A DNA stretch of 64,000 nt, taken from contig CAWBKD010000041.1 of NCBI GenBank assembly GCA_963789225.1, forward strand, positions 9,962 through 73,961, read 5' to 3'. The notes under the pieces are model-generated. The model was not told the DNA's origin. It searched no databases and saw nothing but the letters and a program-made list of their open reading frames with translations. Source of the DNA: Palsa-504 sp963789225. Its GTDB lineage: Bacteria; Actinomycetota; Actinomycetes; Streptosporangiales; Streptosporangiaceae. Positions 52,941-61,425 of the stretch are shown here, in pieces (position 1 is the stretch's first letter; every line of letters starts with the position of its first letter). Made by a program: the position numbers and the translations under genes.

Positions 52941-53606
52941 ATGCCACGTCTTCGCCAGGTCAGCCGGGCCGAGGCTCAGAGCAAGGTCGTACTGGACTCC
53001 TACGACCGGCTGTTCGGAGATCGTGACCCGGTCGCCCAGCCGGGTACGGCGACCGGGACACCAGGCGACTGGTGGACGGTGTTCGCGCTCGTGCCGGACG
53101 TCCTGCGGCACGCGGTCTCTGGCTTCCGGCTCTATCAGAGCCCTGAACGCAGCCTTGATCCGCGGCTCCGCGAACTCGGCCAGACCAGGGCAGGGTGGGC
53201 GCGCGGCAGCCAGTTCGTGTACTCGCAGCACCGCAAGTCCTGCCGGGCCCTCGGCATTGACGAGGCGAAGATCGACGCGATACCGGCCTGGCAGGTGTCG
53301 ACGTTGTTCACCCCGGCCGAGCGGGCCGTGCTCGCCCTGACCGACGCCATCGTGCTGGATGGCGGGCGGGTCGCGGACGTGGTATTCGAGCAGCTGCGCG
53401 AGCACCTGAGCGACGAGGCGATCCTTGAGCTGTCGTACATCACGGCCATGTACGAAATGCACGCCACGCTGTCCAGGCTGCTGCGGCTGGAGTATGACAA
53501 CCGGGAGGATCCGGTCGTCGAGGTCGCCGCGCCGGAAGGCGCGGCCGCCCGCGACATCGGCCTCGACATCGCCGGTCAGCCCGACAGCGCCCCGGCCGGG
53601 TCCTGA
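52941..53606 (+). CDS. carboxymuconolactone decarboxylase/AhpD-fold protein
   Basis: This protein of about 221 aa has the AhpD-like helical core: TRAGWARGSQFVYSQHRKSCRALGIDEAKIDAI, then FTPAERAVLALTDAIVLDGG and a last helix pair with ELSYITAMYEMHATLSRLL. The redox Cys of the usual C-x-x-C or CPYE motif is Ser here (SQFVYSQH) with only the His kept, so peroxidase activity is not expected; hydrolase or decarboxylase-type chemistry is possible. ATG 52941 has AGAGGAG 12 nt upstream; GTG 52905 would add 12 residues. First gene of the mutase operon, 5 bp before it. Confidence 0.65.
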   Translation: MPRLRQVSRAEAQSKVVLDSYDRLFGDRDPVAQPGTATGTPGDWWTVFALVPDVLRHAVSGFRLYQSPERSLDPRLRELGQTRAGWARGSQFVYSQHRKSCRALGIDEAKIDAIPAWQVSTLFTPAERAVLALTDAIVLDGGRVADVVFEQLREHLSDEAILELSYITAMYEMHATLSRLLRLEYDNREDPVVEVAAPEGAAARDIGLDIAGQPDSAPAGS

Positions 53607-53611
53607 CTGAG

Positions 53612-55252
53612 ATGCCTGCGGAGGGCTACTGGGAGGTTCCGCCGACACTGCGGACCGAATCCGGGTACGAGCCGGCCGTGTTCTACTCCGAAGCCGATCT
53701 GGCTGGCCTGGAACTTCCCGATCCGGGCGTCTATCCCTACACCAGGGGCCTGTACCGCGACGGATACCGCGGGCGCTTGTGGACTCGGCGCGAGATCGCC
53801 GGCTTCGGCGCTGCCGCCGATACCAACGAGCGCTTCAAGTACCTGCTGGCGGCCGGCGCCACCGGCCTGAACTGCCACTTCGACCTGCCCACCCATCTGG
53901 CCGTCGATGCTGATCACCCGCTCGCCGACGGCGAGATCGGGGGAGCAGGCCCGAGTATCTGCATCCTGGCGGACATGCGCGAGCTGATGAGCGGCATCCG
54001 TGCCGACGAGGTTAGCATGTCGCTGATCTCGTCCACGACATCGGCAATGGTGCTCCTGCCGATGTACGTGATGGTGGCCGAGGAATCGGGGGCCGAGCTT
54101 GGCAAGGTCCGGGGCACGATCCAGAACGATCCGCTGCACGCCCGCTACTGCGGCTACGAGGCATCGTGCCCGGTTGACCTGAGCCTGCGGTCAGCGTCGG
54201 AGCTGATGACCTACTGCCGTCAGTACCTGCCGCTCTGGTACACCAACAACGTCAACATGTACGACCTGCGCGAGCACGGCATCAGCGCGGCGCAGGAACT
54301 GGCGTTCGGGTTCGGGCTCGCGTTCGCCTACCTCGACCGGGCGCTTGAGCGTGGCGGAAGCGCTGACGATCTTGCCGCACGGATGGCGTTCTACTGCTCG
54401 CTGCACCGCGACCTGCTTGAGGAGGTCGCCAAGCTGCGCGCGGCCCGCCAGCTCTGGGCCCGGCTGCTGACGGCGAGGTACGGCGTGCCAGAAGGCAGCC
54501 GATCGGCCCAATTCCGCATCGGCTCGCAGACTGCGGGGTCGACGGTCTTCCCGCAGCAGCCCCTGGGCAACATCGTGCGCATCGCCTATCAGGCCCTTTC
54601 GGGAGCGCTGGCTGGCGTCTCGTCCATTCACTGCTGCGGATTCGACGAGGCCATCGGCCTCCCCTCACCGATGGCACACAAGCTCGCCGTGCGCACCCAG
54701 CAGATCCTGGCCTACGAGACCGGTGTCACGCTGGTCACCGATCCGCTCGGGGGTTCTTACTATGTCGAGGCCATGACCAGTCGGATCGCCGACGACGCCA
54801 CGCTGATCCTGGCCGACATCGATGCCCAAGGCGGCATGCTCGAGTGCGTCCGCAGCGGCTGGCTGGAGCACGAGCTGGCCACGGCATCGCTGGCCGCGGT
54901 CCAGGAGATCGAGACCGGCGAGCGGCGGCTGGTCGGCGTTAACTACGCGGTAGAAGAACCAGACCAGGTGACGCCGGGCGGCGTGCACGAGTTCTCGGCC
55001 GAGATCAACGATCGCAGGATCCGCGAGATCACCGAATTCAAGGCCCGGCGGGACCGGGTCACGGTCGCTGACAGCCTGCGGCAGCTCCGGGCCGCAGTAC
55101 GGGCAGGCCGGAACGAGCCGCTGCTGCCGCTAGTACGCCACGCCCTGGCCAGCGACGCGTCGCTCGGTGAGATTACCGGAACCGTCCGCGAGGCGTCCGG
55201 GCTGCACTACGATCCCCTCGGCGTGATCAGCTCCCCGTTCGGGGACGGTTAG
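53612..55252 (+). CDS. coenzyme B12-dependent acyl-CoA mutase, large subunit, with non-canonical active site
   Basis: This 546-aa TIM-barrel subunit has the length of the ICM/HCM large chain. It aligns without gaps to methylmalonyl-CoA mutase (MCM) across the active site (AGF, FDLPTH, DMREL, TIQND, EVAKLRAAR). Specificity residues differ from all types I know: I62 for MCM Tyr89 (Ile also in 2-hydroxyisobutyryl-CoA mutase), H89 for Ala116, G181 for Arg207, and D218 for the catalytic His244. Q171 (MCM Gln197) is kept. It should rearrange the carbon skeleton of a CoA ester, but not methylmalonyl-CoA. The cobalamin subunit follows at 55255 and MeaB at 55679. Confidence 0.85.
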   Translation: MPAEGYWEVPPTLRTESGYEPAVFYSEADLAGLELPDPGVYPYTRGLYRDGYRGRLWTRREIAGFGAAADTNERFKYLLAAGATGLNCHFDLPTHLAVDADHPLADGEIGGAGPSICILADMRELMSGIRADEVSMSLISSTTSAMVLLPMYVMVAEESGAELGKVRGTIQNDPLHARYCGYEASCPVDLSLRSASELMTYCRQYLPLWYTNNVNMYDLREHGISAAQELAFGFGLAFAYLDRALERGGSADDLAARMAFYCSLHRDLLEEVAKLRAARQLWARLLTARYGVPEGSRSAQFRIGSQTAGSTVFPQQPLGNIVRIAYQALSGALAGVSSIHCCGFDEAIGLPSPMAHKLAVRTQQILAYETGVTLVTDPLGGSYYVEAMTSRIADDATLILADIDAQGGMLECVRSGWLEHELATASLAAVQEIETGERRLVGVNYAVEEPDQVTPGGVHEFSAEINDRRIREITEFKARRDRVTVADSLRQLRAAVRAGRNEPLLPLVRHALASDASLGEITGTVREASGLHYDPLGVISSPFGDG

Positions 55253-55254
55253 CC

Positions 55255-55686
55255 GTGACAACGGTGCAGCGTCCGGTGAAGGTCATCATCGCCAAGGCCG
55301 GCCTGGACGGGCACGAGCGCGGTGCGTACGCGGTCACCAGCGCGCTGCGCGATGCCGGCATGGAGGTGGTCTATCTCGGCATGTTCCAGACCCCCGAGCG
55401 CATCGCCGAGGCGGCCCTGCAGGAGGACGCCGAAGTGGTCGGGCTGAGCAGCCTCAACGGGGAGCACATCCGTTTCACCCGGCGCGTCCTGGCGGCCCTC
55501 CGCGACCGTGGACTTCACGACGTGCTGCTGATCGTCGGCGGTATAGTCCCCGCCGAGGACGTGCCGCAGCTGCGCGAGATGGGCGTGACCGGGGTGTTTC
55601 CGCCCGGCTCCCCGATGCGCGAGATCGTCGCATTCATCACCGGCCAGACCCGGACCGCCGGCGACGGCAGGGGCCGCGATGCCTGA
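55255..55686 (+). CDS. coenzyme B12-binding small subunit of acyl-CoA mutase
   Basis: This 143-aa Rossmann-like domain has the base-off/His-on motif D-x-H-x-x-G (GLDGHERGAYAV), the second-loop SSLNGEH and the GGIVPAEDV/GVFPPG nucleotide-tail pocket. GTG 55255 is 2 bp after the mutase stop. Together with 53612 it makes a two-chain mutase as in isobutyryl- and 2-hydroxyisobutyryl-CoA mutases. Confidence 0.9.
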   Translation: MTTVQRPVKVIIAKAGLDGHERGAYAVTSALRDAGMEVVYLGMFQTPERIAEAALQEDAEVVGLSSLNGEHIRFTRRVLAALRDRGLHDVLLIVGGIVPAEDVPQLREMGVTGVFPPGSPMREIVAFITGQTRTAGDGRGRDA

Positions 55687-56641
55687 CCCCCTATGTACCG
55701 AACGACGCGCCATCGAGGACCGGGCCGTGCTGGCTCGCGCGCTCACCACGGTCGAATGCGATGGGGATGCAGCGGCCGAGCTGATGCGGTCGGCCCGGGA
55801 TCACGCCCGGCCGTCCTTTGATCCGGCCGTCGTCCTCGGCATTACCGGACCTCCGGGTGTCGGGAAGAGCTGCCTCACCGGGCAGCTCGTGGGGGAGGCG
55901 CGGCGCGCGGGACACCAGGTCGGCGTGCTGGCGGTCGACCCTTCCAGCCCCGTGTCCGGAGGTGCGCTGCTGGCCGACCGGGTCCGGATGGCCGCACACG
56001 CGGCCGACGCCGGGGTGTTCATCCGCAGCATCGCGTCCCGGGGCCAGCCCGGCGGCCTCGCCCCGGCGGTAGCCGATGCGGCGGAGCTGATGGAACTAGC
56101 TGGCTATCAGACTGTGCTGATCGAGACCGTCGGAGTCGGTCAGGACGCAGTCGGCCTGGCGGATGTCGCCGACGCGACCGTGCTGGTCCTCATGCCCGAG
56201 CTCGGCGATGAGCTCCAGGCCGCCAAGGCCGGCCTCGCGGAGATGGCGGACGTAATCGTGGTCAACAAGGCCGACCTGCCCGGGGCCGCGGCCGCCGTGC
56301 GGCAGTTGCGGACGATGGTGGCGCTGCGCGCCGCGGATCGCAAACGACCGCAGGTTCTCAGCGCCTCGGCCGCCAGCGGGGCCGGCGTCGCCGAGCTGTG
56401 GCAGGCAGCCACGGCGATCGCGGGAACTCGCGGACCTGAGCGGAACGCACGGCGGGATCACGCCCGCGCGGCCAGGGCGATCGACGCGGCCCTGCTCGAG
56501 CTCCGCACCGCGCTGTTGCAGCGCCGGGCCGGCCCGGCCGCACTGCTGGACGAGATCGCAGCCGGGCGGGAGAACCCGGCTGGCCTGGCGGCGTGGCTGC
56601 TCTCCGTGACGGCCGGCCGGGACCAGGCCAGGACCAGGTAA
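55679..56641 (+). CDS. MeaB/ArgK-family GTPase, mutase chaperone
   Basis: This 320-aa G3E-type GTPase has Walker A GPPGVGKS, VLAVDPSSPVSGGALLADRVRM, IRSIASRGQPGGLAPAVADA, ETVGVGQDAV and NKAD specificity motif. Such proteins guard and reload cobalamin in acyl-CoA mutases. ATG 55679 overlaps the small-subunit stop by 8 bp. Its presence beside the mutase supports a functional B12 enzyme. Confidence 0.9.
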   Translation: MPDPLCTERRAIEDRAVLARALTTVECDGDAAAELMRSARDHARPSFDPAVVLGITGPPGVGKSCLTGQLVGEARRAGHQVGVLAVDPSSPVSGGALLADRVRMAAHAADAGVFIRSIASRGQPGGLAPAVADAAELMELAGYQTVLIETVGVGQDAVGLADVADATVLVLMPELGDELQAAKAGLAEMADVIVVNKADLPGAAAAVRQLRTMVALRAADRKRPQVLSASAASGAGVAELWQAATAIAGTRGPERNARRDHARAARAIDAALLELRTALLQRRAGPAALLDEIAAGRENPAGLAAWLLSVTAGRDQARTR

Positions 56642-56665
56642 GCACACCAAGAAGGGACGGTCGCG

Positions 56666-57589
56666 ATGGGCCTATCGGAGCGAACGGAATGGCCCGGTGG
56701 CTTCGGCAACTGGAACCGGTGGGCCCGGCCAGGCGGGACCATCAACCTGATCACCCCTGACGTCGTGCTGCGCGGCATCTCAACGGTGCGATCGGGCACG
56801 CCTTACAACTGCGCGCACGAGCTGACCCCGGAGAATTACCCGGGTGACCTCGCGGACTTGCACGGCTTTCACGAGCCGGGATTCGTGCACAAGATGCTCA
56901 GCGCGCACAGCTACGGCAAGGACCGGTTCGCAGCGGGGGACAGGATTTCCGTGAGCGTGCACAGCCTGGAGAACACGCACCTGGATGCGCTCAGCCATGT
57001 CGGCCACCAAGGCAAGGGCTTCGACGGCATCCCGGTGGATGAGATGGTCACGATGGAGTCGACTGCTCGCCGGCTGGCCATCACCGACACCCCGGTCGTG
57101 GTCACTCGCGCCATCCTGGTCGACATCCCCCGCATCCGGGGGATCGAGTTCATGACTCCCGGCGACTGGGTCCGGGTGGAAGAACTACAGGAGCATGCCG
57201 GCCATGCGCTGCCGGGGGACGCCGTGCTGATCCGCACCGGCCGCTGGCATGCCCCGGTCGTCCGGCCCGACTCCCCTGGCGCCTCGGGTGATGTGCACGG
57301 CGACTGGGCGGCCCTGCACGTCGACTGCGTCGGCTGGTTCGGGGAAAAAGACCTGGCCATCGTCGGTACCGACAGCACCGGCGATACGTTCCCGCAGCCC
57401 ACCGAACACATGACCGTGCACATCTCGACCGAGGTCTACCTCGGCATGCCGCTGCTGCACAGCATGGACCTGGAGGCCGTGGCCGAGCAGTGCGCGGCGG
57501 AACAGCGGACCGAGTTCCTGCTTTGCGTCGCGCCCCTCAAGATCCCCGGTGGCACCGGCTCGCCCGTGGCACCGATCTGCATTCTCTGA
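56666..57589 (+). CDS. cyclase-family protein (kynurenine formamidase-like metal hydrolase)
   Basis: This 307-aa protein has the cyclase signature SLENTHLDALSHVGHQGKGFDG with metal-binding His/Asp, and RTGRWH and GTDSTGDTFPQP further on. Members hydrolyse amides, lactones or similar rings using Mn or Zn. It lies in the mutase operon between MeaB and ligase 5, so a ring opening or lactone hydrolysis feeding the ligase is possible. GGGACGG precedes ATG 56666. Confidence 0.75.
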   Translation: MGLSERTEWPGGFGNWNRWARPGGTINLITPDVVLRGISTVRSGTPYNCAHELTPENYPGDLADLHGFHEPGFVHKMLSAHSYGKDRFAAGDRISVSVHSLENTHLDALSHVGHQGKGFDGIPVDEMVTMESTARRLAITDTPVVVTRAILVDIPRIRGIEFMTPGDWVRVEELQEHAGHALPGDAVLIRTGRWHAPVVRPDSPGASGDVHGDWAALHVDCVGWFGEKDLAIVGTDSTGDTFPQPTEHMTVHISTEVYLGMPLLHSMDLEAVAEQCAAEQRTEFLLCVAPLKIPGGTGSPVAPICIL

Positions 57590-57606
57590 CGGGGCGGGCC
57601 GGTGAG

Positions 57607-59223
57607 GTGAGCAGGACTGCGCCAGGCACGGGCCTGGCCCTGCCGGACGTTCTCGAGCGGGCCGCACGTGACCATCCTGATGCGCCGCTGCTGCGCTGGC
57701 GGGACGGGCCGTTCGTGACCGCGGCGCAGGTGCTGGACCGGGCCCGGCGGATCGCTGGCGGCCTGGCCGGGCTCGGGGTCAGCCAGGGCGACACCGTCCT
57801 GCTGATGATGCCCAACGGACTGGATATCATCGCGGCCTGGCTCGGGGCCACCCTGCTCGGCGCGGTGGAGGTCCCGGTCAACATCCACGACCGCGGCAGC
57901 TTCCTCGCGCACGTGGTCAACGATTCGCAGGCCACGGTCATCATCTGCGACCCTGGCTACGTCCGTTACCTGGCGGCGGTCGCATCCGGCTGCGAGCACC
58001 TGCGCACGATCGTCACGACGGGCGAGCCCGCGTCCGGCCCGGAGTCGGCGCCGCGCCGCTGGGAGCACCGCAGCCTGGCCGATCTCGAGGGCGCCGCGCG
58101 CCGGTTCCGCCGACCTTCGCCCGGGCCGGGCGACCTGATGGCCATCCTGTACACCTCGGGCACGACCGGCCCGGCCAAGGGAATCATGATGACCTACGGG
58201 CAGGCGGCGCTCAACGCCGCGAATTACCTGGACGTCATGGTGGTCACCCCGGATGACACCCTGTACGTCTGCATGCCGCTGTTCCACAGCAACGCGCAGG
58301 TCATCCAGGTGATGCCGGCGTTGATGGCCGGCGCGATCTGCTCGGTCTGGCCCAGGTTCGAGGCCGGGAGCTGGCTCGATCAGGTCCGCTCGGTCGGCGC
58401 TACCGTCTCCAACACCCTCGGCGTCATGTGCGAGGAGATCTACGCCCAGCCGAGTCGCCCGGATGACCGCATGAACCCGCTGCGGCTGCTGCAGACGATC
58501 CCGGCCCCGCCCAGGATCGCGGAGGATTTTGAGCGGCGTTTCGATCTGCGGTGCATCGACGGCTACGGCCTGACCGACGTGGGCGTCGTGACCTACCGGC
58601 GGCCAGGCGAGCCGCTCGTGCCGGGTAGCTCCGGCCGTCCGTTGCCGCAGTTCGAGGTAGTGGTGGCCGATCCAGGCACCGACGTGCCGCTGCCGCCAGG
58701 CCAGGTCGGCGAGATCATGATCAGGCCGTGCCGGCCGTGGGGGATGATGGCCGGTTACTGGCGTAACCCGGAGGCCACCGTGCACGCCTGGCGGAACCTC
58801 TGGTTCCACACCGGCGACGCCGGATACTTCGACGAGGGCGGACTGCTGTATTTCCATGATCGGCTCAAGGACGTGATCAGGGTCCGGGGGGAAAACGTCT
58901 CGTCGGCCCAGCTGGAAGGCGCTCTGCTGGCCGACCCGCGGATAGCCGAATGTGCGGCCGTCGCACGCCCGGCGGAGCGCGGTGACGACGATGTCCATGT
59001 CTGCATCGTCCTGGCCCCGGACGCGCGCCTCAGCCCGGAGGACCTGATCGAGCTGTGCACAGGGAAGATGCCCTACTTCGCCGTTCCGCGCTACGTCACC
59101 TTCCTGGCCGAACTGCCCAAGACGCCTACCGGCAAGGTTCTCAAGCGCGAGCTGCGCGCCGGTCACCTGCCCGCTCCGACCTGGGACCGGCGCTCCGCGG
59201 GCGTCCGGATCAGCCGTGACTGA
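57607..59223 (+). CDS. acyl-CoA synthetase (AMP-forming ligase) 5
   Basis: This 538-aa ligase has P-loop TSGTTGPAKGI, GYGLTDVGVV, LWFHTGDAGYFDEGG, IRVRGENVSSAQLE and A10 Lys in TPTGKVLKREL. The adenine block has Asp instead of the usual Glu (LTD for STE). More distant from the other four ligases. GTG 57607 gives a start just before the conserved ALPDVLERAARDHPDAPLLRW. Overlaps the SDR start by 8 bp. Confidence 0.85.
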   Translation: MSRTAPGTGLALPDVLERAARDHPDAPLLRWRDGPFVTAAQVLDRARRIAGGLAGLGVSQGDTVLLMMPNGLDIIAAWLGATLLGAVEVPVNIHDRGSFLAHVVNDSQATVIICDPGYVRYLAAVASGCEHLRTIVTTGEPASGPESAPRRWEHRSLADLEGAARRFRRPSPGPGDLMAILYTSGTTGPAKGIMMTYGQAALNAANYLDVMVVTPDDTLYVCMPLFHSNAQVIQVMPALMAGAICSVWPRFEAGSWLDQVRSVGATVSNTLGVMCEEIYAQPSRPDDRMNPLRLLQTIPAPPRIAEDFERRFDLRCIDGYGLTDVGVVTYRRPGEPLVPGSSGRPLPQFEVVVADPGTDVPLPPGQVGEIMIRPCRPWGMMAGYWRNPEATVHAWRNLWFHTGDAGYFDEGGLLYFHDRLKDVIRVRGENVSSAQLEGALLADPRIAECAAVARPAERGDDDVHVCIVLAPDARLSPEDLIELCTGKMPYFAVPRYVTFLAELPKTPTGKVLKRELRAGHLPAPTWDRRSAGVRISRD

Positions 59224-59968
59224 CGCGCAGGTGCTAGCCGGGCGCTCGGCGGTCGTCGCGGGCGGATCGCGTGGCATTGGCGCCGGCATCGCCCGCGGCC
59301 TCGCAGCGGCTGGCAGCATGGTGGCCGTCTGGGCCCGCGACCCCGCCGTCCCCGGCAGTCCGGCCGGCGACGGTGATGGCTACGGCGTCGTCTGCGACGT
59401 CCGGAGCAGATCCTCGGTCGCCGCCGCGGTCACCGAGACGATCCGTCACCGGGGTCACATCGACGTGCTGGTCGTGGCGGCCGGCCGCGGCGGCTCCGAC
59501 CGGCTATTCCCGGACGAGCCTGACGAGGACTGGGACGATATCATCGCGACCAATCTGACAGGCGCGTTCAACGTCGTGAAGCCGGTGGCCAGCCACATGA
59601 TCGAGCGTGGCCGCGGCGGGAAGATCATCCTCGTCTCGTCGATCGCCGCCGACTTCGCGATGCCGCGGGCGGTCGGCTACGCAGCGGCCAAGGCCGCGCT
59701 AGGAGGGTTCACCCGGAGCGCCGCGGCGGCCCTGGCGCGACACGACATCCAGGTCAACAGCGTCCTTCCCGGCTGGATGCGGACCGATATGACACGCGGC
59801 ATGCTGGCCGAGCGCGATCAGGAGACGAGGCTGGTCCGCCGGACGCCCGCCCGGCGCCTCGGAACCCCCGAAGACGTCGCTGGGGTATGCGTCTACCTGG
59901 CCTCGGACGCCTCCCGGTTTCACACCGGTGACGAGATCCGCATCGACGGCGGGTTCAGCATCGCCTGA
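59216..59968 (+). CDS. SDR oxidoreductase
   Basis: This 250-aa classical SDR has VVAGGSRGIGAGIA, VVAAGRGGSD for NNAG, and Ser/Tyr/Lys in LVSSIAADFAMPRAVGYAAAKAALGGFT. It ends with the FabG-like YLASDASRFHTGDEIRIDGGF. GTG 59216 overlaps ligase 5. It probably oxidises a hydroxyl on a CoA intermediate or on the free acid. Last gene of the mutase operon and right boundary of the island; it converges on the amidohydrolase 31 bp away. Confidence 0.8.
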   Translation: MTDAQVLAGRSAVVAGGSRGIGAGIARGLAAAGSMVAVWARDPAVPGSPAGDGDGYGVVCDVRSRSSVAAAVTETIRHRGHIDVLVVAAGRGGSDRLFPDEPDEDWDDIIATNLTGAFNVVKPVASHMIERGRGGKIILVSSIAADFAMPRAVGYAAAKAALGGFTRSAAAALARHDIQVNSVLPGWMRTDMTRGMLAERDQETRLVRRTPARRLGTPEDVAGVCVYLASDASRFHTGDEIRIDGGFSIA

Positions 59969-59999
59969 CCGGGGCCCGCGCGCGGCCGGCCTCTCCCGG

Positions 60000-61001
60000 C
60001 TAGTGGGCGAGCCTCGCTTTCGCGTCGGCGAGGTCCATGCCGTGCAGGCGCAGCAGGTTCTCGCCGAGGATCTTGCGCTTGGCCTGGTCGGTGAGCTGCG
60101 GGTAGCCGTAGCCGTCGCACAGGTCCTGCGGGATCGAGAAGTCCATGAACGCGCGCAGTGCCCACTGCGGGTGGAACAGCGGGGCCTCCGAGCCGTAGAT
60201 GATCTTGTCCTCGCCGCACCAGAACAGGAGCTTGCCCAGGATCTCCGCGAACAGCCTGGGTGCCCGGACCACGAAGTTGATCGTCGCCGCGATCGACGCG
60301 TACAGGTTCGGGTACCTGATCAGCTGCCAGCAGGTCTCATCGAGGAACGGCAGCCCGACGTGGAAGATGACGAAGTTGATGTCGGGGAAGTTGGCCGCCG
60401 CCCCGTCCATGTCCCAGGTCTGGGTGTGCTCGATCGGCTGCGGGCCGAGCGGGACGCCCTTGTGCACGCCGATCAGGTTCACGCCGAGTTCCTGCGCCTT
60501 CTCGAAGATCGGGAAGGCGATGTTGGGGTCGTCCATCCGCCACGGGTACGGCTTCCCGTAGTCGTACCTGACGTTGTAGAACTTGAACGCGCGTGCGTTG
60601 TGCTCCCCGACCTGGCGCTCCATCAGGTCCAGCGCCTTGCGCCCCTCGAGCGGGTTGACCGAGCCCCAGAACACGGTCCGGTCCGGGTCCCGGCTGGCCA
60701 GGTCGGCGCAGGTCTCCCACGGCGACAGGCCGTCGCGGAACAGGTCGGTCAGCGGCAGCGGCATCGCCACCAGCATGTCGGTGTCGGACTCCTCGAACAC
60801 CATGCGGCGGATGTCGGCCGGGGTCCACTCCCGCAGGAACTCCTCGGGCGGTAGCTTGTGCTGGTCGCCCTCGGGGGTCAGGGCGTTGTGGAACGCGTAC
60901 AGGTGGTTGTCGAACATCAGGCCAGGCTGGCCGAACGCGTTCTTCGGGTCGAAGTTGAACACGTGCGCCACGCAGTCGAAGACGAAGGCATCGTCGATCA
61001 T
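60000..61001 (-). CDS. amidohydrolase-family (amidohydro_2, decarboxylase-like) protein
   Basis: This 333-aa TIM-barrel protein starts FVFDCVAHVFNFD: the usual metal HxH is a D-x-x-x-H variant. Later motifs are NVRYDYGKPYPW, IFHVGLPF with a metal His, and YGSEAPLFHP where the last metal-binding residue would be. It resembles the resorcylate/aminocarboxymuconate decarboxylase branch. AAAGGAG lies before ATG 60999-61001 and overlaps the end of the DUF59 gene, so the two genes form an operon. Confidence 0.7.
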   Translation of the reverse strand: MIDDAFVFDCVAHVFNFDPKNAFGQPGLMFDNHLYAFHNALTPEGDQHKLPPEEFLREWTPADIRRMVFEESDTDMLVAMPLPLTDLFRDGLSPWETCADLASRDPDRTVFWGSVNPLEGRKALDLMERQVGEHNARAFKFYNVRYDYGKPYPWRMDDPNIAFPIFEKAQELGVNLIGVHKGVPLGPQPIEHTQTWDMDGAAANFPDINFVIFHVGLPFLDETCWQLIRYPNLYASIAATINFVVRAPRLFAEILGKLLFWCGEDKIIYGSEAPLFHPQWALRAFMDFSIPQDLCDGYGYPQLTDQAKRKILGENLLRLHGMDLADAKARLAH

Positions 61002-61007
61002 CGCGGG

Positions 61008-61382
61008 CTACTCCTTTGGTGAGGCGTGGGCGCGGATGTACTCGTCGCGGTCAGGTACCGCCGCGGGCGGGGGCAGGAAGCGGAGGATGGACCGGGCCCG
61101 GGGAGAGAGCCGGTCGGGGCTCCACACCTCGTCCCAGACGATCGACACGTCGGCGTCGCTGACCCCGGGCTGGCTGAGGATCTGCTCTTTCACCTGGGTG
61201 AGCACGGTGGCGGCGAACGGGCACCAGCCGGAGGTCAGCAGCAGCTCGACCGTGGCTTTGCCGTCTTCGACCCGGACCGAGCGCACCAGGCCCATGTCGA
61301 TGACCGAGATGCCCTTCTCCTGGCAGCAGGGATCGTAGATCCCGGCGAGCGCGTCACGTGCCCACGTCGGCAGCTCGGACAT
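61008..61382 (-). CDS. metal-sulfur cluster assembly factor (DUF59/PaaD-like)
   Basis: This 124-aa protein has the MIP18/DUF59 layout: ARDALAGIYDPCCQEKGISVIDMGLVRSVRVEDGKATVELLLTSGWCPFAATV, in which the usual DPE is DPC and the active Cys lies in GWCP. A C-terminal tail of ~40 residues is extra. DUF59 proteins help load Fe-S clusters; pairing with an amidohydrolase 6 bp downstream suggests that enzyme needs a special metal site. Confidence 0.7.
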   Translation of the reverse strand: MSELPTWARDALAGIYDPCCQEKGISVIDMGLVRSVRVEDGKATVELLLTSGWCPFAATVLTQVKEQILSQPGVSDADVSIVWDEVWSPDRLSPRARSILRFLPPPAAVPDRDEYIRAHASPKE

Positions 61383-61425
61383 ACCGCCATCCTCAGCCGC
61401 GCTAACCCAGAAGGCAATAGTCAGG

